From Oceanirhabdus sp. W0125-5 (GTDB taxonomy: Bacteria > Bacillota > Clostridia > Clostridiales > Clostridiaceae): DNA of 64,000 nt. Positions 38,089 to 47,771 of the stretch are shown here, in pieces. Below the pieces are notes generated by a model that saw nothing but the letters and a program-made list of their open reading frames with translations, was not told the DNA's origin and ran no database searches. The DNA lies in NCBI RefSeq assembly GCF_027938815.1, contig NZ_CP115913.1, positions 4,560,001-4,624,000 on the forward strand, read 5' to 3'. Position 1 is the stretch's first letter, and each line of letters starts with the position of its first letter. A program made the translations under genes and the position numbers.

Positions 38089-38814
38089 CTACTTCCCCAC
38101 ATACCTACACCCCGGAAAATTACTACATCCCACAAACTCCCCATACTTACCTTTTCTCTTAACTAATTCTCCACCACATTTAGGGCATATATTTTTACTA
38201 ACTTTCTCATTTTTTTCTCTAACATCTTTTCTAATTTCTTTAACATGTTCTTTCTTAACATTCTTATCTTTAAGAGCTGCATTTTGAAGTAAGTTACATA
38301 TCTCACTCAACTGAGCTTTAGTTATTTTTTTCTCATTATATTTCAATATAATTTTCTTAACCTGAGGTATGTACACTACATGTTCTTTTTCTACCTTAAC
38401 CTTTAACTCTGCTCTATCACTAAATGCAACAATTGGAATAATAGGTACATCAACTTCTTTTATTAACTCTTTCACTGCCATAACATGTCCATAATTCTGC
38501 CTAAGTGGATTGTATAATTTGTTCTTTGTTTTATATATTGTCTGTGTCCAATACTCACTTTTCTCTGTTCCCGTTATCCAACCTTTATAATTTTTAGTCT
38601 CAATTACGAATATTCCATAGAGTGATACTACTAAATGATCTATCTGAGTTGTCTTACCTCTGTTAGTTGGTAGGTAAACATCATTAAGTATTTTATATTC
38701 TTCTTCATTTAACCCATTTAACCGTATACTAACCGACTTTTCTCCAAGATATCCCTTTACCTTTGGTGAGGATAAAATCAATATCACAGCAATAATTATA
38801 ATACCCCAAATCAT
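38089..38814 (-). CDS. NERD-domain protein with topoisomerase-type zinc finger, copy 1
   Basis: 241 aa. An N-terminal membrane helix ([16 protein letters not shown]) is followed by the NERD nuclease-related domain: [51 protein letters not shown], with the D-(x)-ExK-like pattern DHLVV...ETK. After a charged linker the C-terminus [33 protein letters not shown] is a topoisomerase-I-type C4 zinc finger. Probably a membrane-tethered DNA-binding/nuclease protein of defence or DNA-uptake type. A second copy lies at 54410, about 90% identical in protein, with the same flanking bases. Confidence 0.88.
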
Positions 38815-39152
38815 ATATATTACTCCATATAATCCATTATTTTATATCACATTACATATTTTATCACTATTCTACTTTAAATGGAATATTTATAGTTGTT
38901 GATATACTCTTTTTAAAACGAATTTTAACTATTATTTTACTATATACAGAAATACAATGAATTTAAGATCTTTTAAGATTTAAATAAACCTTAAATTAGC
39001 AATAGATGCCTCTTTTATAAGTTTTAGTAAAGGATTTATCCCTTATAAAATCTATAAGAAACTAATCCTTATAAATTCCTAGAAAAATTGAAACTAAAAA
39101 AGAAATTTAACACTCATATTACTTCAAAAAAGAATCACTCTAGAAAAATAAT

Positions 39153-39182
39153 GTAAAAAAAATAGAGAACGATAATTCGTTC
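39153..39182 (-). terminator. Terminator after the histidine kinase gene
   Basis: GAACGA pairs with TCGTTC around ATTA and is followed by CTATTTTTTTT on the minus strand. Confidence 0.75.
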
Positions 39183-39197
39183 ACTACTCGTATAGCT

Positions 39198-40583
39198 CTA
39201 GAATTTAAGACATACCTTAACTTTTGTACCTAATTGTATACTACTCGCTATCTCCAGCTTTCCTTCGTGAAGTATCATTATTTCATTACAAATTGCAAGT
39301 CCAATACCACTACCAGCTTTCTTACTGTCTGCCTTAAAAAATTTATCCTTAACTTTCTTCAAATGTTCTGGCTTTATTCCAATTCCATTATCCTCTACAA
39401 AAATACAAAGATAATCATCATCAAAATCTGTATATATACTTATACATCCTCCTTCCGCCGTAAACTTTAAAGCATTATCCACTATATTTATAAAAACCTG
39501 TTTAAGTCTATTTCTATCACCTTTAATTATTGGAAGTTTATGAAGATTTACTTTTAAAGAAATCTTATTCCTTTTTGCTCTAGGTTGCATTTGCTTTAAT
39601 ATACTTAAAAGTAGTTCTTCAATATTTATCTCCTCAATATTAAGAGTAATCCTTCCAGATTGAAATCTTGAAAAATCTAAAAGTTCTTCTACAAGTGAAG
39701 TTAATCTTTCACTTTCCTCTACGATTATATCAAGACCAGCCTTTCTCTTTTCTACATCTGTAAATTCTTTTAATTTTAAGGTTAAAGCCCATCCTTTAAT
39801 AGAAGTTAAAGGTGTGCGCAGCTCGTGAGATACAGAAGATATAAAATCATTCTTTAATTTCTCATTTTTTAATATTTCTTCTGCCATATAATTTAGAGTA
39901 TCTGCCATACTACCAACTTCATCATCATACTTTTTATTTGCCCTTACAGAGAATTCACCTTTAGCCATTAATTTTGCAGTATCTGTGACGTTTTTTATAG
40001 GGTATATTATAGTTTTTGAAATAAGAATACTAACAACTGTAGAAATAATAATAACTATTAATGCAACCAGGGTATATGTAATAATATTTTTATTAATTAG
40101 TGAATTCACCTCTTCAAGCGATGTAACAAAACGTAATACTCCCACTACATTTTCCCTTACTTTTAATGGTTCAGATACAGCCATTATATTTTCTGATGTA
40201 TATCGCTCTTTTCCTTTCCAAACAGCCGTACTGCCGTATAATGCTTTTTCTATATCAGAAGATTTTATTTTGCTTAAAGTATATACACTTAAAGAATCGG
40301 CTAACACTAACCCATTGTTATCTATTATTTGTACTTCAACATTAATAGATTGTGAAAAACTTTTTATTAAATCATCAGCAATAACTTCAAGTTTTTTATT
40401 ACTCATATATTTACCATAAACATCACTTGAAATATGGGCATTTTTTATTAGAATATCCTCAATGCTGCTATAATAATAATTTTTAATGCCAATATATAAA
40501 GCTCCACCTATAATTAATATTGTAGTCAATATAACAATCAGATGACTTACTATAATCCTACTTTTTATACTTTTCAATGCCAA
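39198..40583 (-). CDS. Sensor histidine kinase
   Basis: 461-aa membrane kinase of a two-component system. TM1 lies near residues 12-33 and TM2 near 168-190, enclosing an extracellular sensor domain of about 135 residues. A HAMP linker follows (SKTIIYPIKNVTDTAKLMAK), then HisKA with the phosphorylated His in FISSVSHELRTPLTSIKGW, and the ATPase domain with VDNALKFT, EDNGIGIKPEH and GSGIGLAICNE. The start is TTG 40583, spaced from AGGATG. It is transcribed 7 bases behind its response regulator. Confidence 0.92.
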   Translation of the reverse strand: MALKSIKSRIIVSHLIVILTTILIIGGALYIGIKNYYYSSIEDILIKNAHISSDVYGKYMSNKKLEVIADDLIKSFSQSINVEVQIIDNNGLVLADSLSVYTLSKIKSSDIEKALYGSTAVWKGKERYTSENIMAVSEPLKVRENVVGVLRFVTSLEEVNSLINKNIITYTLVALIVIIISTVVSILISKTIIYPIKNVTDTAKLMAKGEFSVRANKKYDDEVGSMADTLNYMAEEILKNEKLKNDFISSVSHELRTPLTSIKGWALTLKLKEFTDVEKRKAGLDIIVEESERLTSLVEELLDFSRFQSGRITLNIEEINIEELLLSILKQMQPRAKRNKISLKVNLHKLPIIKGDRNRLKQVFINIVDNALKFTAEGGCISIYTDFDDDYLCIFVEDNGIGIKPEHLKKVKDKFFKADSKKAGSGIGLAICNEIMILHEGKLEIASSIQLGTKVKVCLKF

Positions 40584-40590
40584 TCACATC

Positions 40591-41286
40591 CTAAAATTTG
40601 TGAAATCTATATCCATGACCCCAAAGTGTTTTAATATATTTAGGCTCTTTTGGATTATCTTCTAGTTTTTCTCGCAATCTTCTAATATGTACATCAACTG
40701 TTTTATATTCTCCTATAAAATCTTCCCCCCACGCTAAGTTCAGCAGTTCTTCTCTTGAAAAAGCTTTTTCAATATTCTCCATAAGAACTTTTATAAGTGA
40801 ATACTCTCTGTGAGTTAATATTATTTCGATATTGTTCTTGTACATTTTATGTGAATTAATATCAATTCTTAGATCACCACTAATAATATTGTCTGATGAA
40901 TCTAAGTGTCCATTACTTCTGCCTGCCCTCCTAAAAATAGCACGTATTCTAGATACTAGCTCCATAGGATTAAAAGGCTTTACCATATAGTCATCTGCTC
41001 CCAAATCAAGTCCTATAATTTTATCCATATCCTGCCCCTTCGCAGTCAACATAATTATAAATATATCTGGAAAATCTTTTCTAATTCCCTTGCATACCTC
41101 GTAACCATCTATACCGGGCAGCATAATGTCAAGAACAACCAAATCAGGTTTTTCACTTTTACATAAATTTAAAGCTTCCTCACCAGAAGAAGCCTCTATT
41201 ACATGGAAATTACTTATAGAAAGATTTACTACAATAAATCCTCTGATATGACTTTCATCCTCCACAACAAGTATTTTTTTATTCAT
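40591..41286 (-). CDS. OmpR/PhoB-family response regulator
   Basis: 231 aa. The receiver domain holds the acidic pocket VVEDE and the phosphorylation site VVLDIMLPGIDG (Asp53), with the conserved Lys in YMVKPF. The C-terminal winged helix includes EIILTHREYSLIKVLMEN and TVDVHIRRLREKLEDNPKEP KYIKTLWGHGYRF. It should bind direct repeats as a dimer; a candidate (11-bp repeats AGTTACGTGAAA) lies at 44504-44547. It shares direction with the lipoprotein and DUF4097 genes upstream. Confidence 0.93.
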   Translation of the reverse strand: MNKKILVVEDESHIRGFIVVNLSISNFHVIEASSGEEALNLCKSEKPDLVVLDIMLPGIDGYEVCKGIRKDFPDIFIIMLTAKGQDMDKIIGLDLGADDYMVKPFNPMELVSRIRAIFRRAGRSNGHLDSSDNIISGDLRIDINSHKMYKNNIEIILTHREYSLIKVLMENIEKAFSREELLNLAWGEDFIGEYKTVDVHIRRLREKLEDNPKEPKYIKTLWGHGYRFHKF

Positions 41287-41328
41287 AAAATCAGCTCCAA
41301 ATGATTATTTTAGGATTGGCTTAAAATT

Positions 41329-41394
41329 TACTTCCCCTTTTGTTTCAAAAATGTGCGTGATTCTTGCACTTTTCGAAACAATAATAGGGGAAGT
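41329..41394. ncRNA. Long imperfect hairpin before the response regulator
   Basis: ACTTCCCCT pairs with AGGGGAAGT; inside, GTTTC pairs with GAAAC and TGC with GCA. The whole forms one branched or bulged stem of 66 bases between the lipoprotein gene and the response-regulator gene, immediately followed on the minus strand by TAAATTTTAAG. It may end the upstream transcript or act as a processing/attenuation element. Confidence 0.5.
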
Positions 41395-41437
41395 TATTTT
41401 TCAACGATTCCTTAAGTACATCAATTTAATAAGTATA

Positions 41438-42727
41438 TTACTGTAAATTATTTAGCTCGTCCATAACAGGGTAATAGATCAAATGTTTCTTTATTTCTGC
41501 TACAGGATTCTCTTTTAAAAAAGATATTTTTGATAACTCTTTAATGATATCATGTGATTTTTCAAATGCTTGTTTTGCTTCTATTTTTTTATCTTTACCT
41601 AAATATGTTTTACCTAATTGAAAATATACATCTGCTAAATCCAGTCCAGTTTCCATATTAATATAATCCTGATACTCTACTGATTTATTATTACTCACTA
41701 CTTCACTTAATGTATGAGATAAATTTAGTATAATATCTTCAGCTTCATCATATCTTTGTAATTTATTTAAAGCTTTTACTCTCAATAAATCAAATTTATA
41801 ATCTTCTACTTCTAAAACAGGATTACCATCTTTTTTAATTTTAAGAACTTTGTCAATAGACTTCAATGCATCTTCTGATTCACCAGCCTTTATCTCCGCA
41901 TCAATTAAATGATACCAGGCAAGCTGAGCTTTATCATTTATATCTAAAATTTTATTATTATATTCTATAACATCATTAAAGTAATCTGAGTACAAATCTT
42001 CTTTAGGAACAAACATAATTCTATTTGCATCATGTCCTATTACATTAACGCTATAAAGATCTGATCTCTCCCTATACCATGCTCCAAAAACAAATCCCTT
42101 ATTATTCTCATGGGAAAAATCACTTAATATCTCAAACTTGTTCCACATACCAATGTCCATTGAGTGAAGAACTCCACTTACATTTTTCAAAGTGTACATG
42201 GTGTACTCTGAACCTGCATAATCACTTACTAATTTACCTATTATTAAGCTTATCTGATCCTTATTGTAAACTTTTGCAGTATCAATAAAGGATATGCTTG
42301 TTCTATTTATTTCTTCTGTAAGTATGGAATCCCATCTATTATTTTCTTTCTTTAATATAAAGAAATATATTTTAAAATCTTCATCAGTTTCAAAAAAACC
42401 AAAGACTTCATCAATATTATCACCATCTAAATCCATATTATAGACTGATTTCTTACTCACTATTTTATCAGGTGATAAAAGTTTTGCATTATGTGATAAA
42501 AAAATTTTTTCAACAGCTTTTTTATAATCCACTTCTGCACCATAACTTTTAAAATCACTTTCAGTATTCTCTTTGATATCAGCTTTAATTTGCTCTTTAG
42601 AAATTTCAGGTGGTTTTAATAGTGATGAAGGTGAAGAATATTTTGCACATGCTGAAAAAAGCATGGTAGTAGATAACAATACTAAACATATTCTAAATTT
42701 TTTCTTCATACACATATTAATTTTCAT
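41438..42727 (-). CDS. Lipoprotein with TPR-like C-terminus
   Basis: About 429 aa from ATG 42727, which has GGAGG 7 bases upstream; the frame continues further but without support. The signal ends in STTMLFSAC, a lipobox. Residues 75-170 resemble a VCBS/integrin-like calcium strand (YNMDLDGDNIDEVFGFFETD), and residues 260-400 have TPR-like helices (LAWYHLIDAEIKAGESEDAL KSIDKVLK). No known family. It lies between the DUF4097 protein and the two-component genes, suggesting an envelope-stress or signal-accessory role. Confidence 0.72.
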   Translation of the reverse strand: MKINMCMKKKFRICLVLLSTTMLFSACAKYSSPSSLLKPPEISKEQIKADIKENTESDFKSYGAEVDYKKAVEKIFLSHNAKLLSPDKIVSKKSVYNMDLDGDNIDEVFGFFETDEDFKIYFFILKKENNRWDSILTEEINRTSISFIDTAKVYNKDQISLIIGKLVSDYAGSEYTMYTLKNVSGVLHSMDIGMWNKFEILSDFSHENNKGFVFGAWYRERSDLYSVNVIGHDANRIMFVPKEDLYSDYFNDVIEYNNKILDINDKAQLAWYHLIDAEIKAGESEDALKSIDKVLKIKKDGNPVLEVEDYKFDLLRVKALNKLQRYDEAEDIILNLSHTLSEVVSNNKSVEYQDYINMETGLDLADVYFQLGKTYLGKDKKIEAKQAFEKSHDIIKELSKISFLKENPVAEIKKHLIYYPVMDELNNLQ

Positions 42728-42815
42728 AACTTTTCCTCCAATATGTATAGCATATGCTATTATTTCCATTAAGGCAATATGCAAAAGTATTTTATCTTCT
42801 AAGTTTTAATTAATA

Positions 42816-44369
42816 CTATTTTCCTATTAACTCAACAGATCCATTATAATTATTTATACTAATATCTATATCACTTTCCCCTATTTTTTTGTGTATACTT
42901 TTTTTGATCTCATTTTTATATACATTCAACTCAAAATCATTTTTAATGTCTCCATATTCACACTTAATATCAAAATCCCCACCTTGTTCTTTTGGAATAT
43001 CCAGTGTTACATCACCATATTTATTTTCTATATAAATATCTTCTTTAAAAACACACCCGTTCTTTACATCTACATTTCCAATATACCCTTCAATTGTTAG
43101 CCCCTTTTTTACTTCTCTTACTGTAATATTTCCGTGTTCATTATCTACTTCTACATTTCCCTCAACACCTTCAATTTCCACAGTGCAGTTATAACCTTTT
43201 ATATCTACGTTACCTTTTATAGAAAATGCCTGTATGCTATCATATTGATTTTTTAACTTTACATCTTTATCTACATTCTTAACACAAATTTTACCCATAC
43301 AATTATCAACTTCCACCTTACCTGAAGTTCTATCTATATTAACATAACCATAAGAATTTTTAATGTATAAATCTCCACTTATATTATTCAAAGTAACATT
43401 TCCATGTGTGTTTTTCAATTTTAAATAACCATCAATATTCTTTAAGTCTATATCACCGAATGAATTCCCTATATTAATATTCCCATTTAAATCGCTAATA
43501 TCTATATTTCCATACTTATTCTCTATATTTACACTAATTTGTTTAGGTACTTTTATAAGATAATCAACTTTAATACTTACCATTTTCTTATGATCATAAA
43601 AATTATGAAAATGCTTTAAATCCCAAGATGAATTTCTATACTCATATGACTTAATTTTTAATTCATTCTCTTTAATTTCAATTATAGAATCGGATATTTT
43701 CTCTGCATATTCTTTATCATTATTAATAATCGTTATATATGCTTCTACTTCTATATTTTTTCCTACCCCTTTAATTATTTTTATACTACCAAAAGGATTA
43801 TTTAATGTTAAAAGTTTATTTTCCGCTGTATTTAAGGTAAATTCCTTTTTAAATTTGGATTTATATCTACAACCATTTCCATATACAAAATCACACTTTA
43901 AACCCTCGAACTCAGAATGTTCATCAAATAAAATTTGCACTTTTCCCCTTGTTTCATTACCAACTATCCAAACAGTATATATCCCCTTTTCTTCTGCGAT
44001 TATATCCTTACTTCCCTTTGTATTTCCTTTTATAATGGTAATTACTTTATTGTGAGGATTAGCAACTGCTATATTAAATTCACCATCTTTTATTTCAGAT
44101 TGATATTGTAATGTTTTCTTTTCTCCCTTATCCATATTTAATTCACATATTTTATCTTTTCCTGTGAATCTTTCAAAGCTTATAATATCGTCATTTTCAC
44201 TACGTGTATAAAAATAAAATTTTTCCTTAAGATAATCATTTAATTTTAAATCTGTATCCAGCGTAACTTCTTCACTTTTATTAATATCTGCATGTGCATA
44301 TATATTAAAGTTTAAAACAACTATTACTAAAGATATAATACATACCAAAATAACCTTTTTGTTTTTCAT
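42816..44369 (-). CDS. Secreted DUF4097-type repeat protein
   Basis: 517 aa with a cleavable signal (VILVCIISLVIVVLNFNIYA HA). Residues 200-450 consist of about 16-20-residue beta repeats such as NIDISDLNGNINIGNSFGDI DLKNIDGYLKLKNTHGNVTL, the DUF4097 (adhesin-like beta-helix) pattern. It probably forms a right-handed beta solenoid on the cell surface. AGGAG precedes the ATG. The close co-orientation with a lipoprotein and a two-component system is common for envelope-stress genes in Firmicutes. Function unknown. Confidence 0.82.
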   Translation of the reverse strand: MKNKKVILVCIISLVIVVLNFNIYAHADINKSEEVTLDTDLKLNDYLKEKFYFYTRSENDDIISFERFTGKDKICELNMDKGEKKTLQYQSEIKDGEFNIAVANPHNKVITIIKGNTKGSKDIIAEEKGIYTVWIVGNETRGKVQILFDEHSEFEGLKCDFVYGNGCRYKSKFKKEFTLNTAENKLLTLNNPFGSIKIIKGVGKNIEVEAYITIINNDKEYAEKISDSIIEIKENELKIKSYEYRNSSWDLKHFHNFYDHKKMVSIKVDYLIKVPKQISVNIENKYGNIDISDLNGNINIGNSFGDIDLKNIDGYLKLKNTHGNVTLNNISGDLYIKNSYGYVNIDRTSGKVEVDNCMGKICVKNVDKDVKLKNQYDSIQAFSIKGNVDIKGYNCTVEIEGVEGNVEVDNEHGNITVREVKKGLTIEGYIGNVDVKNGCVFKEDIYIENKYGDVTLDIPKEQGGDFDIKCEYGDIKNDFELNVYKNEIKKSIHKKIGESDIDISINNYNGSVELIGK

Positions 44370-44503
44370 ACCATCATCTCCTACTTCAAACTTAATATCT
44401 GTAACTCATTTCTAAAATACTATAATTATTACCCTCCCCTTTTAAGAATAATGTTTGTCCAGTGACTATTTATTCCATTATAGATAATCATCATCATTAA
44501 AGT

Positions 44504-44547
44504 AGTTACATGAAAGTAAAAAATAGTTACGAAAGAGTTACGTGAAA
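44504..44547. promoter_or_regulatory. Direct repeats AGTTAC(R)TGAAA, candidate response-regulator boxes
   Basis: AGTTACATGAAA at 44504, AGTTACGAAA at 44525 and AGTTACGTGAAA at 44536, spaced 21 and 11 bases. They lie between the divergent DUF4097 and ABC-F genes. Eleven-base phasing fits OmpR/PhoB-type dimers. Confidence 0.5.
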
Positions 44548-44637
44548 ATCATTATAGCGTATACTTATTACTTGTGTTTCTTCATGTATTTGAACTTGCC
44601 TAATATGACATGATTGAAATTAGTAGTAAAAAGTGTT

Positions 44638-44685
44638 ATGCTATCAACAGTAAAACCAAAAATAATGTCGATACTACATATATAA
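44638..44685 (+). CDS. Leader peptide (uORF) of the ABC-F gene
   Basis: ATG 44638 to TAA 44683-44685 encodes MLSTVKPKIMSILHI (15 aa). Its stop codon lies in the 5' arm of the first hairpin, the usual design of antibiotic-sensing attenuators in front of ABC-F genes. Confidence 0.55.
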   Translation: MLSTVKPKIMSILHI

Positions 44686-44754
44686 TCTTCCCAATTGCAA
44701 GATTGCGATTGGGAAGATTATATATTGAAGAGCTTATTTTTATAGGCTCTTTTC
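44679..44754 (+). promoter_or_regulatory. Attenuator: long hairpin plus intrinsic terminator before ABC-F
   Basis: TATATAATCTTCCCAAT (44679-44695) pairs perfectly with ATTGGGAAGATTATATA (44707-44723) around an 11-base loop that adds GC pairs. AAGAGC (44728-44733) pairs with GCTCTT (44746-44751) followed by TTC. The second is a weak terminator just before the ABC-F ribosome site. Ribosome stalling on the uORF would open the first hairpin. Confidence 0.65.
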
Positions 44755-44777
44755 AAATGATGAAGAGAGGTAATAAT

Positions 44778-46517
44778 ATGATAAAGGTAGATAACTTGTC
44801 CTACTCATTTCCGAAAAAAGATCTATATAATAATATTTCATTTACATTAGAAGAAGGTCAACATTGCGCTTTTATAGGAACAAGTGGCAGTGGAAAAAGT
44901 ACCCTGATAGATATAATTATGGATCCTGAAAGATATATGTTCGATGGTAAGTTAGAAATGGACCCAAATTGTACAATTGGGTATGTAAGTCAGTTCTCAC
45001 AACTAGACAAAACAAAAGAAACTACAGTTTTCGAATATATAGGGGAAGAATTTATTAAGCTACAAAATGAAATAACATCTATTTGTACTGAAATGGAAAC
45101 ATCTTCGGATATTGATACTTTACTAGAAAAGTATCAACAAGCTTTAGACGCATTTGATGCAATTGGTGGGGATGATTTCGAAAGCAAAATTAATAAAAAA
45201 CTAAATCTTGCAAACCTAATCAAGCATAAAGATCTAATGATATCTGAACTTAGTGGTGGAGAATTCAAACTGGTTCAAGTAATTAAGGAAATGCTTAATA
45301 GTCCAGGCTTAATGATTATGGATGAGCCAGATGTGTTTTTAGACTTTGAAAACCTTAATTCCCTTAAAAATCTAATTAATTCTCACAAAGAAACAATGTT
45401 AATTATTACGCATAACAGATATCTATTAAATCATTGTTTTAACAAAATTATACACCTTGAAAACAAGGAACTCCAAGAGTTTGATGGAAGATATATTGAT
45501 TATAACTTCTCATTACTTCAAACTAAAATTGAGTTACAAGAACTCTCTGCTGCTGATGATGAAGAAATTAGAAGAAGCGAGACCTTAGTCAATAAACTAA
45601 GACATATCGCAACTCATAATTCTGATACTGCTAAAGGAAGAGCTCTAAGGCGTAGAGTTAAAATTCATGAAAGATTAGAAGAGCGTAGAATTAAAACGCC
45701 ATTTGTAGATATTAAACAACCAGATATCCGTTTAGCTACTTTTAATAAAATCGAAGAAACCATTGCTCTAAAAGTTAATGATTACAGTGTTGCCTTTGAT
45801 GAAATGCTTTTAGAAAATGTTAACTTTGAGATTAAATCCACTGATAAAGTAGCTCTTATCGGTTCAAACGGTACCGGAAAAACCACTTTATTGAGAGAAA
45901 TCTTTAAAAATAATCGTGATTCCATTGAAATAAATAATGATATTGAAGTGGCTTATTTATCTCAAGTTCAAGGAGAAATACTAAATGAGTCTAATACAAT
46001 ACTTGAAGAGTTCTTCGATGCAGGATTTGAAACTTCTGAAGAGATTAGATCATATATTTCAAACTATGGTTTTGAGGAAGAAGTCATTGATCAAAAGATA
46101 GGATCTTTATCTGGTGGAGAAAAGAATATACTTCAATTGGCTAAAGTTTCTGCTAGTAAAGCAAACATGTTGCTTCTGGATGAACCAACAAGCCATTTAG
46201 ACACATATTCACAAATAGCACTTGAAAAAGCCATAGAGCGCTATAAGGGTGCGATTCTAATGATTTCTCATGATTACTATTTTATAATTAACTGTATGGA
46301 TTATGTTTTAATCATTGAAGATAAAACAATTAGAAAAATGAGTATGCGAAAATTTAGAAAGATGATTTATGCTAATCATTTTAATAAAGACTATTTAGAA
46401 ATTGAACAAAAGAAAAAATCAGTTGAAACGAAAATAGCATTAGCTTTAAAAGATACTGATTTTGAGCTTGCAAAAATTTTATCTGAAGAGTTAGAAGAGC
46501 TGATTAAGTTGCTTTAA
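44778..46517 (+). CDS. ABC-F ATPase, probable ribosome-protection type
   Basis: Two ABC domains in one soluble chain of 579 aa, no membrane segments. NBD1 has Walker A GTSGSGKSTL and signature LSGGEFKL with DEPDVFLDF; NBD2 has GSNGTGKTTL, LSGGEKNILQLAK and LLDEPTSHLD with a catalytic Glu. A linker of about 60 basic/helical residues (DEEIRRSETLVNKLRHIA ... RRRVKIHERLEERR) joins them, the part that reaches into the ribosome. The open frame extends to 44610, but ATG 44778 with AGAGAGG 7 bases upstream is the real start, and the extension covers the attenuator. The regulatory leader favours an antibiotic-resistance role (lincosamide/pleuromutilin-type) over a housekeeping one. Confidence 0.87.
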   Translation: MIKVDNLSYSFPKKDLYNNISFTLEEGQHCAFIGTSGSGKSTLIDIIMDPERYMFDGKLEMDPNCTIGYVSQFSQLDKTKETTVFEYIGEEFIKLQNEITSICTEMETSSDIDTLLEKYQQALDAFDAIGGDDFESKINKKLNLANLIKHKDLMISELSGGEFKLVQVIKEMLNSPGLMIMDEPDVFLDFENLNSLKNLINSHKETMLIITHNRYLLNHCFNKIIHLENKELQEFDGRYIDYNFSLLQTKIELQELSAADDEEIRRSETLVNKLRHIATHNSDTAKGRALRRRVKIHERLEERRIKTPFVDIKQPDIRLATFNKIEETIALKVNDYSVAFDEMLLENVNFEIKSTDKVALIGSNGTGKTTLLREIFKNNRDSIEINNDIEVAYLSQVQGEILNESNTILEEFFDAGFETSEEIRSYISNYGFEEEVIDQKIGSLSGGEKNILQLAKVSASKANMLLLDEPTSHLDTYSQIALEKAIERYKGAILMISHDYYFIINCMDYVLIIEDKTIRKMSMRKFRKMIYANHFNKDYLEIEQKKKSVETKIALALKDTDFELAKILSEELEELIKLL

Positions 46518-46889
46518 CTTCTCTAGAATACTTGTAACCTTAGTTCTTACCCATGAGACCTAATATCAATTATAGTTATACTAATACCAATTTCCTTTAA
46601 CATTCTCTAAACATAACTCATATGATAATACAAAAGTTTATAAAAGGAATAAGTAATTTGAAGAATGTTGACAAAATGTCTGAATACAATTATTGGCTTA
46701 ACAGAGCAATGTTCTTCATCATTCACTACTTTAGGCATGTTGAAGAAAATAACAGTCAAAGATACGAAGTATATTGACTAGTTATTTTCTTCTTATACCC
46801 TACCACTTAATTCACCTTAAACAGTATTCCACCACAAATAAATATAATTTTAATAATAGAATTCAGTTGTGTCGTGTTAATATAACATA
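46518..46889. other. Gap after the ABC-F gene
   Basis: No gene seen. It contains a strong terminator hairpin at 46742-46792. The remainder is unremarkable AT-rich sequence. Confidence 0.5.
46742..46792 (+). terminator. Terminator, downstream of ABC-F
   Basis: GAAGAAAATAAC(A)GTCAA pairs with TTGAC(TA)GTTATTTTCTTC, a stem of about 17 pairs, followed by TTAT. It lies 225 bases after the ABC-F stop. Confidence 0.6.
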
Positions 46890-47744
46890 TTATTCTTTAA
46901 CAGCTCCTGAAGTTAATCCACTAACTAGGTGTTTCTGTATTGCTATAAACAATAGAGTAACAGGTAACACTCCAATTACAGATGCTGCCATCTTTTTATG
47001 CCAGTAAACCTCAAAGGCTGTACCTATATCCGTAAGCATTAGTGTTAAGGTTCTCATTTCATCTCTTGTTATAAATGTCATTGCAAATAATAAATCGTTC
47101 CATGCTACAATAAAGGCAAATATCCCTGCTGAAATTATTCCTGGGGCTGCAATGGGAAGAATTACTTTAAAAATAGCTTGTACTCTAGAACATCCATCTA
47201 CCATTGCTGCTTCTTCTAGATTAGTTGAAATAGATTTAAAATATCCTGTTAAAAGCCATACTGTCATTGGAAGAGAAAAAGCAGTATTTGGTAGAATTAA
47301 GCATGCATATGTATTTAAAAGGTGTAGTGATTTCATAATCTCATACATAGGAATTATAAATACAACAGGTGAAAACATTTGTGTAGCCAGCATAACAAAC
47401 AAAAATGATTTTCTACCTGTGAATTTAAATCTTGCCAGTGAATATGCCGCAAGACTTCCAAGTACAATACATATTATCATTGTGCTTGATGAAACAATAA
47501 GACTGTTTATAAAACCTGTCTTAATATTATAACTGCGGGACCAAACATCAGAAAAGTTGCTCCACTGAATCACATCTGGAAACCATTTAGGTGGCCAGCA
47601 TACTACTTCCTCATATTTTTTTAAAGATGTTAAAATCATAACAACAGAAGGAAATACTAAAAATGATATTATAAAAATCAACAACATATGTGTAAGAATT
47701 GTTTCTATTCTACCTTTTCTCTTCTTAAATATTGTATTAATCAT
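46890..47744 (-). CDS. Sugar-type ABC importer permease 2
   Basis: MalG-type inner-membrane permease of 284 aa with six helices and the cytoplasmic EAA loop LEEAAMVDGCSRVQAIFKVI LPIAAPGI that docks the ATPase. The ATG at 47744 is spaced correctly from AAAGGAG. It is the last gene of the URO-D/HgdB/ABC operon. No ATPase subunit (MsmX/UgpC type) follows, so a shared one elsewhere must drive transport. Confidence 0.9.
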   Translation of the reverse strand: MINTIFKKRKGRIETILTHMLLIFIISFLVFPSVVMILTSLKKYEEVVCWPPKWFPDVIQWSNFSDVWSRSYNIKTGFINSLIVSSSTMIICIVLGSLAAYSLARFKFTGRKSFLFVMLATQMFSPVVFIIPMYEIMKSLHLLNTYACLILPNTAFSLPMTVWLLTGYFKSISTNLEEAAMVDGCSRVQAIFKVILPIAAPGIISAGIFAFIVAWNDLLFAMTFITRDEMRTLTLMLTDIGTAFEVYWHKKMAASVIGVLPVTLLFIAIQKHLVSGLTSGAVKE

Positions 47745-47771
47745 CACTTAAACTCCTTTCTTTTCCTTCTA

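Noticed and set aside
39001..39120. Repeated CCTTATAAA-type words as a possible structured RNA
   Set aside because: Pairing is weak and explained by AT-rich composition.
44610..44777. Extended N-terminus of the ABC-F protein
   Set aside because: The extension is the leader hairpin sequence; ATG 44778 has the proper ribosome site and the normal ABC-F start.
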